A DNA stretch of 64,000 bases from Tridacna crocea (taxonomy: Eukaryota > Mollusca > Bivalvia > Cardiida > Cardiidae): assembly GCA_943736015.1 (NCBI GenBank), contig OX031059.1, forward strand, positions 56,121,159 to 56,185,158, given 5' to 3'. Below the pieces are notes generated by a model. The model saw only the letters and a program-made list of their open reading frames with translations, was not told the DNA's origin and ran no database searches. A program made the translations under genes and the position numbers. The first letter of the stretch is position 1. Every line of letters begins with the position of its first letter. Below, piece by piece: positions 10,951 through 21,902 of the stretch.

Positions 10951-11179
10951 TTAACTCATTACCAAACGACAAATTTACGGAGTGGTTCAAATTGAAAGCA
11001 TTTGCAGACGACAAAATAAAAGTGACTGAAAATTTGAAATTTGTTTTGTGAAGGGTAGAAAACATTGTGGGAAAAGGAGAAAATGCTGGTTACCAGCATT
11101 TTCTCCTTTTCTCACAATGTTTTCTAAAGGCTTCTTTCTCGGGGTCATCAAAAGTAGGGATTGTGTGGTAATGGGTTAA
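10951..11179 (-). mobile_element. TTAA hairpin element, reverse
   Basis: Exactly 229 bp. The palindrome has a single mismatch (TTTTCTCAC in the right stem). Confidence 0.96.
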
Positions 11180-11210
11180 TTCAATTCGCCCTCATATTGC
11201 AACATCATGG

Positions 11211-11390
11211 CTCAGGGCTCGAATTCAGCAACCATTCTTTGTCTTATTCTCCAGAATTTTCTACATTTGTAAGTAACACAAATTCTGATTGGCTAAACAG
11301 AATGGTTTAGCCAATCAGAAGTTGTGTTCCTTACAAATGTAGAAAACCTTGGAGAATAAGACTAAGAATATTCTCAAGAATGGTTGATCT
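11211..11390. mobile_element. foldback element, copy 1
   Basis: The left arm CAACCATTCTTTGTCTTATT and the right arm ending GAATGGTTG are inverted copies around the loop GCTAAACAGAATGGTTTAGC. A second family member lies at 57192-57394. Confidence 0.88.
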
Positions 11391-12044
11391 TGATTTGTAT
11401 TATAAATCAGTATAGTTGTAAAGGTGCTTAATCCATAGACTGCTTCATAAACTAAGATGGCTTTAAAAAACCTAGTCATTAATTCATTATATTGCAATTT
11501 TGAGGTAGTTTTGTACAGTTTATTAAATTTTCATAAAAAATTATCTGAGCAGTTTGATCTTGATCTATACTGTTCCCAAAATCAAGTCTAAATGCCTGTG
11601 ACACATGCCTGTGACACATAAGAGCTAAACCATAATACTCAGACAGACTAAAATTTGTTTTACTATTTTATTCTTTCACAGTTTTTAGAGATATCTATCA
11701 CCAACTTTTAAGTAAAAACTATATGTATTACAAAAAGAACTAATCAGACCCTAACACTGATTTATTCAACTCCGCTGAACTTAAAAAAACCTTTACTGTA
11801 CCAAGGAAAAGAATGCTTTTCCAAGAACATTGTGAAACATTAACAGAAAAGGAAGAAACTCAAAAAGGTTTACTGTCTCTATCGTCATGAGGAAGGAAGA
11901 AATATTTCTGTGGTTCCTAAAAATAAATCAACTGTTAATAATTCATATACTTTGGGCTGCTTACACCTTCTTTCACCTATCTGAGTGTAATTTACATTTA
12001 TTTGCAACTTTTTAATGTTTATTCAAATACTGGGTTTTAACTCT
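11391..12044. other. GLIS intron 3, gene-free stretch
   Basis: No exon or known element, apart from a tandem TGCCTGTGACACA duplicate at 11593-11620. Confidence 0.5.
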
Positions 12045-12271
12045 TTAACCCATTACCACACAATCCCTACTTTTGACACCCCTGAGAAAGACCTTTAGAA
12101 AACATTGTGGGAAAAGGTGAAAATGCTAGTAATCAGCATTTTCTACTTTTCCCACAATATTTTCTACCCTTCACAAAACAAATATCAAATTTTCAGTCAC
12201 TTTTATTTTGTCGTATGCAACTGCTTTCAATTTTGACAAGTCTAAAATTTTGTTGTCTGGTAATGAGTTAA
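12045..12271 (+). mobile_element. TTAA hairpin element, forward
   Basis: 227 bp, TTAA at both ends. Scattered stem mismatches (GCTAGTAATCAGC). Confidence 0.93.
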
Positions 12272-12562
12272 CTAAATGACAAAATTTTGAAGTGTCCAAA
12301 TTGAAAGCACTTACAGGTGACAAATTAAAATTTAACCCTTTGCCAAACAATCCTGGTTTTTACCATCATGGGAAAAAATCTTTAGAAAACATAGTGGGAA
12401 AAGGAGAAAATGCTGGTAATCAGCAGTTTCTCCGCCTCCCAAAATGTTTTCTCTCTTATCAAAGAGAGAAAACATAATTTCAGCAACAATTAATTTGCCA
12501 TCTGCAATTGCTTTTAATTTCGATCAGTCTAAAAGGTTATTTTTTGTTTGTTGAAGAGTTAT
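12268..12562. mobile_element. B-arm fragment joined to a forward TTAA hairpin element
   Basis: 12268-12331 is a reverse B-arm fragment sharing its TTAA with the previous copy. 12332-12562 is a forward copy (TTAA to TTAT) with a decayed right stem. Confidence 0.85.
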
Positions 12563-12639
12563 TGTGGTTGAGGTAATTTTTTTTTTGAAAGTTTGGAAAG
12601 CATTTATTTACCAGCATTCAACAATCAAGTTTTTCTTTA

Positions 12640-12775
12640 AAGGGGGTGACTGATACAATTGCGGGAAATAGAGAAAATGCTGCTACCCAGTATTTCCTTC
12701 TTTTGCCATAAATTATTTCTGGGCGCTACCTTCCTCAGATTTGTAAAAATATGGCACGGTTTGGTAAACAATTTA
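12640..12775 (-). mobile_element. TTAA hairpin element, decayed reverse copy
   Basis: Stem GCGGGAAATAGAGAAAATGC and a decayed A arm. Confidence 0.65.
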
Positions 12776-12884
12776 GTTCTAGTTCACAATTTTCTCTTTT
12801 TGCTAAAGAGTTTTCAAAACTGATCTGCAGCAAGACAACAGCAGGTGATAATAGACTGATTTACTTTAATGATGTCTTTGGGTG

Positions 12885-13150
12885 GACCAATAGTGCAGTG
12901 GTAAAGCGCTGGACAATCAATCCTGAGGCCTAAGGTTCTAACGGACCTTTTTGAGACACCTTGAGGTGAACTGGTTTGGAACCCAGAGGTAGCCTCGCAT
13001 GTATCGGTGCTTTACACCGGGCACATTAAAGAACTAAGGAGGGGCTTCTACCCGAATTTCCTTGTATCCGATTCTTTCTCTACAATGGTCCATACCAAAT
13101 ATGCCAAGAGCACGGAGGGACCTTAATCCTACAAAGTCATCATCATGATG
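12885..13150 (+). mobile_element. tRNA-derived SINE with a conserved 3' domain
   Basis: Head TGCAGTGGTAAAGCGCTGGA (box A-like) and AAGGTTCTAAC (box B-like). The body GGTGCTTTACACCGGGCACA matches the domain in the copy at 51270-51472 (GGTGCTATACGCCGAGCACG). Confidence 0.75.
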
Positions 13151-13157
13151 ATGTCTA

Positions 13158-13300
13158 TAGCCCTTACAAAACAACAAAATAGTAGATTGGTCCAAATCCA
13201 AAGCATTGGCAGATGACAAATGTTGTTCAGATGGTGGTAACTGTGTTGGAAAGGGGTTGAACACTTTTCGAATGCTTTCTTCAGGGTTGATAAAACCCTG
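13158..13300 (-). mobile_element. TTAA hairpin element, core-deleted reverse copy
   Basis: B arm TTGGTCCAAATCCAAAGCAT followed by a short remnant of the A arm. Confidence 0.7.
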
Positions 13301-13330
13301 AGGTGACTGTATACAGGGCTTTTATACCCT

Positions 13331-13545
13331 TTAACCCTTTACCAAACGACAATATTTTAGACTGGTCCAATTTGGAAGCATTTGCAGACGACGAAATAAA
13401 AGTAACTGTAAATGTAAAATTTGTTTTGTGAAGGGTAGAAAACATTGTGGGAAAAGGAGAAAATGCTGGTTACCAGCATTTTCTCCTATTCCGACAATGT
13501 TTTCTAAAGGCTTCTTTCTCAGGGGGGTCAAAAGTAGGGATTGTG
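13331..13545 (-). mobile_element. TTAA hairpin element, reverse, right end lost
   Basis: Intact palindrome. It stops at GGGATTGTG without the terminal repeat. Confidence 0.93.
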
Positions 13546-13747
13546 AAACAGAGAAGTGAGAAAGAAAGTAAAAATATGAGAACAATTTTTCATCAATCAG
13601 AAATTTAGTTCTTTTTTGGCAACTTACAAAATTTATGTTTCAGTACCATGAGGGAAAAGAAGCTAACCAGGATTTTAATTCCAGTTGTAATTACAATCCT
13701 GGTGGATGCTGTAATTTAATGCAAGACATTATGCAAGAACATGACTA

Positions 13748-13976
13748 TTAACTCTTTACCACACAACAAAATTTTAGACTGGTTCAAATTGAAAGCATTT
13801 GCAGATGACAAAAAAAAGGTGACTGAAAAATTAAAATTTGTTCTGGGAAGGGTAGAAAACACTGTGGGAAAAGGAGAAAATGCTGGTTACCAGCATTTTC
13901 TCCTTTTTCAACAGTGTTTTCAAAAGGCTTCTTTCTCAGGGGCGTCAAAAGTAGGGATTGTGTGGTAATGGGTTAA
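13748..13976 (-). mobile_element. TTAA hairpin element, reverse
   Basis: 229 bp with TTAA at both ends. Has the CACTGTG/CAGTG version of the outer stem. Confidence 0.95.
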
Positions 13977-14051
13977 ACAACCAATTTTCAATTATGCACA
14001 TTTTTCACAGAGCTGCAAAACAAACAGTTGACCTTATTCTCCTACGTATTA

Positions 14052-14206
14052 TTAACTCTTTACTAAATAATACCTGTCTTTTGTCACAATGTTTTTAATC
14101 CTTCCCGAAAGATCTTTTTTCTTTCTTTATGCCGCATTTAAAATCTTGTCTACAAATGCTTTCAATTTGGACTGGTCTAAAATTTTGTTGTCTGGTAACC
14201 GATTAA
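14052..14206 (+). mobile_element. TTAA hairpin element, core-deleted forward copy
   Basis: The A arm and left stem are deleted. It ends at a TTAA shared with the next copy. Confidence 0.88.
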
Positions 14207-14423
14207 TCCTGTACCACACAATGATGAAGTTTAACGACCCTGAGAGAAAAAGCCTTTAGAAAACATTGTGGGAAAAGGAGAAAATGCTGGTAACCAGCAT
14301 TTTCTCATTTTCCCACATTTTTTTCTACCCTTTCCAAATTAAATTTCAAATTTTCAGTCACTTTTATTTTGTCATCTGCAAATGCTTTCGATTTGGACAA
14401 ACCTAAAATATTGTCGTTAATTA
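14203..14423 (+). mobile_element. TTAA hairpin element, forward, next to the GLIS exon 3 donor
   Basis: Intact palindrome. The terminal TTTGGTAATGAG is missing and is replaced by GTTAATTAA. Its edge is about 14 nt inside the intron from the donor at 14437. Confidence 0.93.
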
Positions 14424-14437
14424 ATGACATCACTTAC

Positions 14438-14599
14438 CGTATCCAGATGCGTTCTCTGATGTTTGGCCCTATCTGAGGAGTTGCTGAAAGCTTTCGTACA
14501 ACCTTGATGTGTACAGATGTATGGACGTTCACCCGTGTGGGAGCGTAAGTGGATCTTCAAGTTCTCCAAACGTGAGAATGCCTTATTGCATCCCTCAAA
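14438..14599 (-). CDS. GLIS3: GLIS exon 3 (rest of finger 3 and finger 4)
   Basis: This 162 bp exon (54 codons, residues 604-657) begins [20 protein letters not shown] after the acceptor TTTATTTCAG and ends THLDT|GTAAGT. Both junctions are phase 0. It supplies C607, H620 and H624 of finger 3 and the whole of finger 4 (C632, C637, H650, H654), joined by the classic linker HTGERP. The sequence [16 protein letters not shown] is diagnostic of GLIS proteins. A TTAA hairpin element ends only about 14 nt into the following intron. Confidence 0.95.
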
Positions 14600-14704
14600 C
14601 TGAAATAAAAATGATCTATGTATATCACTTGTCAATAGTACTATAGATATTTATTATATGGTCTGTTCATTTTACTACATATTATTGGCTCTGTACTACT
14701 AGAT

Positions 14705-14933
14705 TTAACCCATTACCACACAATCCCTACTTTTTATGCTCCTGGAAAAGAAGCCTTTTGAAAACATTGTGGGAAAAGGAGAAAATGCTGGTAACCAGCA
14801 TTTTCTCCTTTTCCCACAATGTTTCCAACCCTTCACAAAACAAATTTTAAAATTTCAGTCACTTTTATTTAGTCGTCTGCAAATGCTTTAGATTTGGACA
14901 AGTCTAAAATAATGTCGTCTGGTAATGAGTTAA
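14705..14933 (+). mobile_element. TTAA hairpin element, forward
   Basis: 229 bp, TTAA at both ends, perfect central palindrome. Confidence 0.96.
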
Positions 14934-14984
14934 ACAGTAGGAGGAAGATTTTTAAACAAATGATAAGCAATCCTGTTCCATTTT

Positions 14985-15075
14985 GGAACATGCCATTGGC
15001 TGCAATACTAGTATGGGAAAAAGGGCATACAGACATGAAATGTTGTTCCAGATCAGCCTATGCACTCCGCACTGA
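14985..15075 (+). repeat. dispersed bivalve-type repeat fragment
   Basis: CCAGATCAGCCTATGCACTC and neighbours resemble a very common bivalve repeat containing AGATTAGCCTGTGCAGTCC. A related fragment lies near 19430-19510. Recognition is from memory. Confidence 0.4.
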
Positions 15076-15570
15076 GTAATCCGAACCGAACATTTCAAAC
15101 ATGTGTGAGGTCAGAAAAGTCGTAATGAATATGTTACATGGAAAACAAGGGAAGTTATGCGATACATAAGGAGACTACAATGATTATGGAATGTTATAAG
15201 ACGAGTATCTGAAAATACTTTTATACAATGCTAGTAGCCATCACAATGAAAGTAAATGTCCTGTTAAAGACATGCATTATTTCATGCTTTCCGGTAGGAT
15301 ATCAAGAAATAGCAGTGAAAATATTTTTCGATCTTACACTGGTACCACCAGTGAAAATACCGATTTTCATGTTCTTGTTGCCTAGGTTAATTGTGGGTGC
15401 CTGACAAAACCAGATGGGAAATATGACATCATTTAACTTACATTTCTCGCGCTTGACGTAATATTGTAATGCGTTGCTGTGCGGGAGAGGTACGCCATGG
15501 GGAATAAGGGAAAAGAACTGTACTAGATTTTGATAAAGCTCATCCCAGAAAGGGTTAAAAGTATGAAATA

Positions 15571-15748
15571 AATAGAATATTTGGTTTTTTTGGTGAAAGA
15601 TCGAAATTTATTTCATCTTGTGAATACCATCAGTAATATTTTCACTCATGGCTGTGCCATGAGTGAAAATATTACCAATGCTGTCCGCTCCATGAAATAA
15701 GTTTCGATCTTTCACTGAAAAGAACAAAATTAATATCCTCTATTTATT
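15571..15748. mobile_element. foldback element with ~80 nt arms
   Basis: GGTGAAAGATCGAAATTTAT on the left pairs with ATAAGTTTCGATCTTTCACT on the right. The centre is CATGGCTGTGCCATG. A partial relative is at 15270-15370 (CAGTGAAAATA). Stem identity is about 75-80% by eye. Confidence 0.82.
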
Positions 15749-16409
15749 GTTTGCTTATGAATCTCTAAGGAAGTCCCCAGGAATCAAACAATTGTGACCC
15801 ATCCCGCAAAAAAGGGACAATCTGGGAATTCTGTACATCAATTAGATGAAAACAGATCAACGATAATGCAGGTCAGTTTCAGTTGATAATTCAAAAATAA
15901 TTGTACAACATGGTGCAATGACCACTTTTCATACAGAAACTGTTATCAAAGCGAAAAGTTTCAACCCTGGTCAACCTGGGAAATTTGCACAGTCTGATCA
16001 CGGTTGACACTTTTCGCAGTTCCCTGGAGGTCCATTTTTGCAAAATGGGTCACAGTTTCATTTGCTGATGTCTTCTTTGACTATAAACCGCTGAAAAAGT
16101 CACAAGGAAAAAAAGCTTGTTTTAAATCTCAATCATTTCTTTTCTTCAAGTGCATTTTTTTTTGTATGTATACTTGCCAAAAACAGCAGGTGGCTAAACT
16201 AAGATCCTACGGGTGACATGTGAAGGAGTGCAAATTATAAGTACTCAATCAGTCCTGATATAGATTTCAATAGAAACAAAAAAATCAGTCGCCCAATAAT
16301 TGGTTTCAAAAGAAAACCACAATCCCAGACTTACTGCCGACTGGTTACTTATAAATTAATTAATAAGACAAAAGAATCAAAGTGACAGTATTACATTGCA
16401 TATTTTACC
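15749..16409. other. GLIS intron 2, gene-free stretch
   Basis: No exon recognised on either strand. Confidence 0.5.
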
Positions 16410-16638
16410 TTAACCCATTACCACACAATCCCTACTTTTGATGCCCCTGAGAAAGAAGTCTTTAGAAAACATTGTGGGAAAAGGAGAAAATGCTGGTAAC
16501 CAGCATTTTCTCCTTTTTCCACAATGTTTTCTACCCTTCCAAAGACAAATTTCAAATTTTCAGTCACTTTTATTTTGTAGTCTGCAAATGTTTTTAATTT
16601 GGACTAGTCTAAAAATTTGTCGTTTGGTAAAGAGTTAA
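16410..16638 (+). mobile_element. TTAA hairpin element, forward
   Basis: 229 bp, TTAA at both ends. Confidence 0.96.
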
Positions 16639-17284
16639 AATAGACTTATTTTAAAGGAACTAGCCAAAAACTTACACCCTATCTCCAAAATCTATTTCAC
16701 TGGGAAAAACCAAGAATTGGAGAAAGTAATGCAGAATCACTGCAAGAAGATTCATAATCAGACAAAATTCTTTTTCTTGAAAAATTCATAAAAAATGTTA
16801 AATTTCTTGTGAATTTCTTTTATAGGGAGAAAAGAAAAGCTAGTGTCTGAAATAAGTCGACATTCTTTACACTGTCTTTCTGAGAAGATCATAAAAAAAA
16901 AAATCAAGAAGATTATTTAATACTTTACAGTTACATATTTATATACATATTTCTTTATGAGTTAATATTATTAGTTTTGCAAAACCAAATTTGAACACTA
17001 AGAATCGAGAAAGACTGATTTTCCCCCCGTTTTCGCAGATACTTCGATTCACAACTGATCATGGTGACAAGACTAAACCTTATGCTACTTGGTGCTACTC
17101 ACTGACCTTCTGCAGACAGTGTAGATCATGATCAGACAGCACGTTCTTTGCAGTCTGATCATGGATCTATATACACTGTACAGTTTGGAGAAATTATTCC
17201 TGAAGACATGACTTTGGAATGGCAATATTTGGGTTTTTAATATCAAAATGAAAATTTAATTTTAGTTATTCAGCAGGATACTGG
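16639..17284. other. GLIS intron 2 spacer with one hairpin
   Basis: Mostly AT-rich. At 17107-17182 CAGTGTAGATCATGATCAGA and its inverse TCTGATCATGGATC form a hairpin related to 24572-24639. Confidence 0.65.
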
Positions 17285-17513
17285 TTAACCCTTTACTCCA
17301 TAGATACTCATTTCTACACATTGCTTATAGGAGCCTTTGGAAAACATTGTGGCAAAAGGTGAAATTGCTCGTGACGAGCAATTTCACCTTTTGCCACAAT
17401 GTTTTCTATGCTATCAAAAGGTGTCATATACACATAAGAACCAGCTTCATCCTTGTTGTTATTTAGGGTCAATTAGAGATACCATAGAAATGCCTTATGG
17501 GGTAAAGGGTTAA
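17285..17513 (+). mobile_element. subfamily 2 TTAA hairpin element, intact
   Basis: 229 bp, TTAA at both ends, but with different internal arms (ACTCCATAGATACTCATTTC; TAGAGATACCATAGAAATGC) and a different, fully self-complementary stem (GTGGCAAAAGGTGAAATTGC). The only other intact copy is 50191-50419. Confidence 0.96.
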
Positions 17514-17892
17514 CAAAGAGATATTTTGACATAAAGAGAGCGCCTGAACACTTGAATAGTTCCTGAACCCTTTACTTCAAGGGCTTATTTTATACCTACA
17601 AACAACTAACACTGATCCAAAGAAAATATCTTAATAAAGAAATTAAATACCATTAATCAGATGGAAAAATAAAAGAGACAAGGCTTGTAATGAGGAACTG
17701 CTTCTTCTTTCTACTATTTTCAAATGCCATAAAGAAGGATGTAAAATACATTTTTGCAGTAACGGAATAAAAAAGGCTTTCACCTCCTGGGGCGTTTCCA
17801 ACACATCAAAATGTAAAATAATCTTGTTACAATTAGTACCTGGTATTTCAGATAGTTATCTGGCCATATTTGTCACTCAATGGTCTTTGGAA

Positions 17893-18078
17893 CTCTTACC
17901 TAGATGACAAGTTCTCAAACTTGTCCGTATTAAAAGCAATAGTAGATGACAAAGAAAGTAAGACTAAAACAGTGGGATTTTTCTGTGAAAGGATAGGAAA
18001 TATTTTGGAAAAGACAAAAAAATCCTAGTAACCAGCATTTTCTCCTTTTTAAAAAATGTTTTCAAAAGCCTCCCCCTC
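17893..18078 (-). mobile_element. TTAA hairpin element, decayed reverse copy
   Basis: B arm and right stem recognisable (AACCAGCATTTTCTCCTTTT); the left stem is eroded. Confidence 0.75.
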
Positions 18079-18298
18079 TTAACTCTTTTCCACACGACAA
18101 AATTTTAGCCTGGTTCAAATTGAAAGCATTTGCAGACAACAAAATAAAGGTGACTAAAAAATTGAAGTTTGTTCTCGGAAGGATAGAAAACACCGTAGGA
18201 AAAGGAGAAAATGCTGGTTACCAGCATTTTCTCCTTTTCCCATAATGTTTTCTAAAGCCTTCCTTCTCAGGGGCGTCAAAAGTGTGGTAATGCGTTAA
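18079..18298 (-). mobile_element. TTAA hairpin element, reverse
   Basis: 220 bp, TTAA at both ends. Short deletion in the A arm. Confidence 0.93.
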
Positions 18299-18756
18299 CC
18301 CCCCCATCATACGGTGCAGGGTAAAGATCGCATTTTGATAGAGATAAAAAGGCTCTATCTAAATATTACATGGCACCATATTTCGCAATCAATGACACTT
18401 CAGTGTTACAAAATTTTAAAAGTATACAGTATCTGAAGTTTTGTGGCTTTCTATTTGTGTAATTGTTTTTAAATGCAGGTGAAGTCGGAAAACCATCATG
18501 AGTAAAAAACCAAAAACAGCATACATTCGATGGTATTTTATGCCATTTTCAAATGTAGGTAAATCATAAAGTTACAGCTCATTTTTTCATAGACTACTTT
18601 AGTTTGGCCAAGACTAGGCTACAAAATCAATCGGCACTACCAGCAGAAAGTGAACGTGTTATATGCAAATCACTCTACTGGAGCCACCTTCACATTGTGG
18701 CCTGCTACAGTCACAGCTTTCCATATAGATATTTTGCTAATAAAGGTCTTCCTAAA
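18299..18756. other. GLIS intron 2, gene-free stretch
   Basis: No exon or repeat recognised. Confidence 0.5.
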
Positions 18757-18922
18757 AATAAACCTTTAACAGACTTTTGTTAAACATTGAGGGAAAAGGA
18801 GAAAGTGCTGGTTACCTTAATTTCTAAATATTTTCTATCATAGGAAGTCTATCCCTTTTGGATGAATTTCTAATTTGAGGTCTGAAGTAAATTTCAAATT
18901 TGATGAGTCAGTATTTTGTTCT
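18757..18922 (+). mobile_element. TTAA hairpin element, decayed copy
   Basis: Left stem GGGAAAAGGAGAAAGTGCTG only; the right arm is degenerate. Confidence 0.6.
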
Positions 18923-19150
18923 TTAAATCTTTACCAAATAAGCCCTGGTTTTAACGACTCTTGGAAAGAAGCCTTTTGAAAACATTGGTTGAAAAAGAGA
19001 AAATGCTGGTAACCAGCATTTTATCTTTTTACAACGATGTTTACAAATCTATCAAGGTCAAATTCCTTCATCTGTGCCACTTTTGATTTGTTGTCTGCAA
19101 ATGTTTTCCATTTGGACAAGTCTAAACTCTGTTGTTTGGTAAAAAGTTAA
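18923..19150 (+). mobile_element. TTAA hairpin element, forward
   Basis: 228 bp, TTAA at both ends, moderately diverged stem. Confidence 0.92.
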
Positions 19151-19157
19151 GAACAGT

Positions 19158-19385
19158 TTAATCCTTTCCCAAACTAGCCCAGGTTTTTATGTGTCTGCAG
19201 TAAAAGTCTTTTGAAAACACTGTGGGAAAAGGAGAAATTGCTCATAACGAGCAATTTCTCCCTTTCCCACAGTGTTTTCTACCCTTTTTGAGAACTTCCT
19301 GCCATTTTCTCCAAATCTAAAATTGTCGTCTGCAAACTCTTTTGGTTTGGAAGAGTCCAAAATTTGTCATTTGGGAAAGGGTTAC
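19158..19385 (+). mobile_element. subfamily 3 TTAA hairpin element
   Basis: The inner stem is GAAATTGCTCATAACGAGCA instead of the ATGCTGG type, with outer stem CACTGTGGG/CCCACAGTG. Other members are at 36069, 40570 and 49478. Confidence 0.93.
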
Positions 19386-19679
19386 AAAAATAAAGTATGA
19401 GTCCTGCTCTATGAAAACGAAGCTTAATGCATCCAGGGAAAAGTTTTGACATAAGTCAGCAGTGCAATCCGCACAGACTGATCCTTGTTAAAACTTTTTG
19501 CTTTTGGTAAGTTCTCTGCATGCCCAATGACCATTCTACTTCAGGATCCAACCAGTCAGAAGACAAAATGGATTTTATGGATCCAAAATTTTGCGATGTA
19601 TTTCCTACTATAACTCATCACGGAGATGCACTAAGCTCCCTTTTGTCAAAGTGGTACTAAAGAATAATTTTATGATTAC

Positions 19680-21238
19680 CGTGCACTTGTTGGGTTTCTC
19701 TCCTGAGTGAACTCTCATATGAATCAGGAGTTTGTATCTGGCATTAAACGGCTTGTATCGTCTCTGACATCCTGACCAGAAACAAGTGAAGTCCTCTCCC
19801 TTTCGCTGGTCGATATGAGCTTTTTCAATATGGCGGGCAAGCTCTTCTTTATCTTTGTGCTGCATGTTGCAGTCAATCCAGCGACATATCAATTGTTTCT
19901 CACCATTCTCATCCACTTCACCATCATCAGGATATTCATTAAAGGTATCATTTAAATTATTAGTCATTGTGTTCAAATTATTGTTTATGTTATTCAAGTT
20001 ATTGATGTTATTTATGTTCATGTTATTTTGCGCAAGTGGCTGCGTAGGCACAGAAGACTGGAAATTTTGCGTCGGCTGCAGTACACCGTGTTGCTGCTGT
20101 CCAACTGCTTGATCATATGGAGGTGGTGGCCTGACCATGTTATCATTCATATTGTTCATGTTGGCATTCATGTGCATATAACCACTGTAATTGCCATTGA
20201 CCCCTGGGGGCTGTACCTGGTTTTCAGGCGGCAGATGAAACTGTGGAGCTCCATATGTCTGGATGTCCTGAAAAGCTCTCTGTTCCCAGTATGGAATCTG
20301 GTTCTGTGGCATGACAACTTGGTTGCTGCTGATATCCTGAAAATACTCATTGATGTCGCTGATTTCAACACCAGGCTCACTCTTGAGATGAGTGAAACCT
20401 CTATTACCAGAGTTAGCAGAGCCAGAGTATGGGCTTCCATTACTGTTCCTACTGTTCCTTGCTATCAGATGGCCAAAGTGGCCATACTGATGTACTCCTT
20501 GGTTGTTCTGAGGAATCATAGGAGAGGCACTTGCTGAAGGTCCGCTCATCATGCAGGCCAAAGAAGTCGGGGATGTGCGGATTAGTTTTGAAAAATCAAA
20601 GTTGTCTCCAAGGGGAGACAATGAGTGAGCTCTTTTATGTGCTCTTGATAGGTGGTGAGCTGAGTGTCTTGGACTTGTTGTGAAGTTGGACCCAAATGCT
20701 GTTGAACCAGTGGGTGATGTCTCCATAGCAAGGTGGGGTGATAGAGAGTTGGTTCCACTACTACTAGTCTGGTACCTTGTTGTTGCACTACTCGGCATGC
20801 CATTTGTATGCCAGGAAGCGGTCTGTCTCTCAGGTAAAGATTGCTTGTCAGAGAGTGATGTGTTGTCAGAATCCTTGTAGTTCAGTCCAACATTAGGTAG
20901 CGTTGGATATGGATTCCAACCCTTGCTGGTCTGGCGTGGCTCAAGGAACACTTGTTTGTCAATGTTGCTGACTGGTGTTTGAATGTTCCTGATGGGTGTA
21001 TGCATACTCCTCTCCGAACCTTGGCCTGACACCATGGAAAGTGTGGGTGTGTGAACATTCCTGGAGGAGTGGATTGTGGACACTTCACTGGGTGTTGGGG
21101 TCTGGGTCTCCAGTCGACTGTTGGGCACATTCAGCTGTGGGTTTGCAAAGGCTGCTGCATTGACATGTCCAAAGTTATGTTCTTTTTGTTTTGGCATAAC
21201 CCCAAATCCTTGCAAGCCAAAGTTTGCATTGCCATAAT
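19680..21238 (-). CDS. GLIS3: GLIS exon 2 (regulatory N-half, fingers 1-2 and start of finger 3)
   Basis: This is the large exon (1559 bp, residues 84-603). The acceptor is the TTCTATTTTCAG ending at 21239 and the donor is ACG|GTAATC at 19679. An in-frame ATG at 21272 lies upstream of that acceptor, but the phase fit to exon 1 makes it intronic. Residues 285-310 (KRAHSLSP...IRTSPTSL) match a motif shared by GLI and GLIS N-terminal regions. Residues 488-517 form an Asn-rich low-complexity run. Finger 1 uses C535, C540, H553 and H558; finger 2 uses C569, C574, H590 and H594. The linker HIDQRKGEDFTCFW and the stretch RRYKPFNARYKLLIHMRVH are typical of GLIS1/3 rather than GLI or ZIC. Finger 3 begins with C602. 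No mobile element interrupts the exon. Confidence 0.93.
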
Positions 21239-21357
21239 CTGAAAATAGAAGATCAGGAGTTGTGGTGAACATATTATGTTATTACGTGATTGCTTGACTT
21301 TCAAAACCACATCAAATCATCAGCTGAATTCTTTACAACATCATCCCAAGAAAAAAT

Positions 21358-21675
21358 TTAAAGACTACTCCAGTCCAAATTGAAAGCATTTGCAGACAAA
21401 AATTTTTAAGTTAGCTTAAAATATGGATACTCTTTTTGAAAGGATTAACCCATTACCAAACGACAAAATTTCAGACTGGTCCAAATTGAAAGCATTTGCA
21501 GACGACAAAATAAAAGTGACTGAAAATTTGAAATTAGTTTTGTGAAGGGTAGAAAATATTGTGGGAAAAGGAGAAAATGCTGGTTACCAGAATTTTCTCC
21601 TTTTCCCACAATGTTTTCTTAAGGCTTCATTCTGAGGGGCGTCAAAAGTAGGGATTGTGTAGTAATAGAGGTTAA
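21358..21675 (-). mobile_element. B-arm fragment plus full reverse TTAA hairpin element
   Basis: 21358-21444 is a lone B-arm piece. 21445-21675 is a complete reverse copy (231 bp). Together they sit 120 bp upstream of the GLIS exon 2 acceptor, in intron 1. Confidence 0.92.
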
Positions 21676-21676
21676 A

Positions 21677-21902
21677 CAAAACTTGGGAAAAGGAGTATTT
21701 TCTCCTTTTCCACATTTTTTTTTTTTCAAGTTTTGTGTGTTAGGGTTTTTTTAACCCATTACCAGAGAATCCAAACTTTTGACACCCCTGAGAAAGAAGC
21801 CTTTTGAAAACACTATGGGGAAAAGAGAAAATGCTGGTAACCAGCATTTCCTCCTTTTCCCACAGTGTATTCTACCCTTCCCAGAACAAATTTCTATTTT
21901 TT
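21677..21902 (+). mobile_element. mini-hairpin and 3'-truncated forward TTAA hairpin element
   Basis: 21677-21715 is an isolated short inverted repeat (GGGAAAAGGAGTATTTTCTC). 21751-21902 is a forward copy cut off after the right stem. Confidence 0.85.

Noticed and set aside
20028-20537. Plus-strand frame of 169 codons opposite GLIS exon 2
   Set aside because: Antisense shadow of the conserved coding exon, without its own start context or domain.
19608-21272. A single 554-codon frame starting at ATG 21272 as the complete GLIS N-terminus
   Set aside because: A strong acceptor at 21239 joins in phase with exon 1 at 30334, and the frame after the donor at 19679 runs into intron, so both ends of the long frame are intronic.
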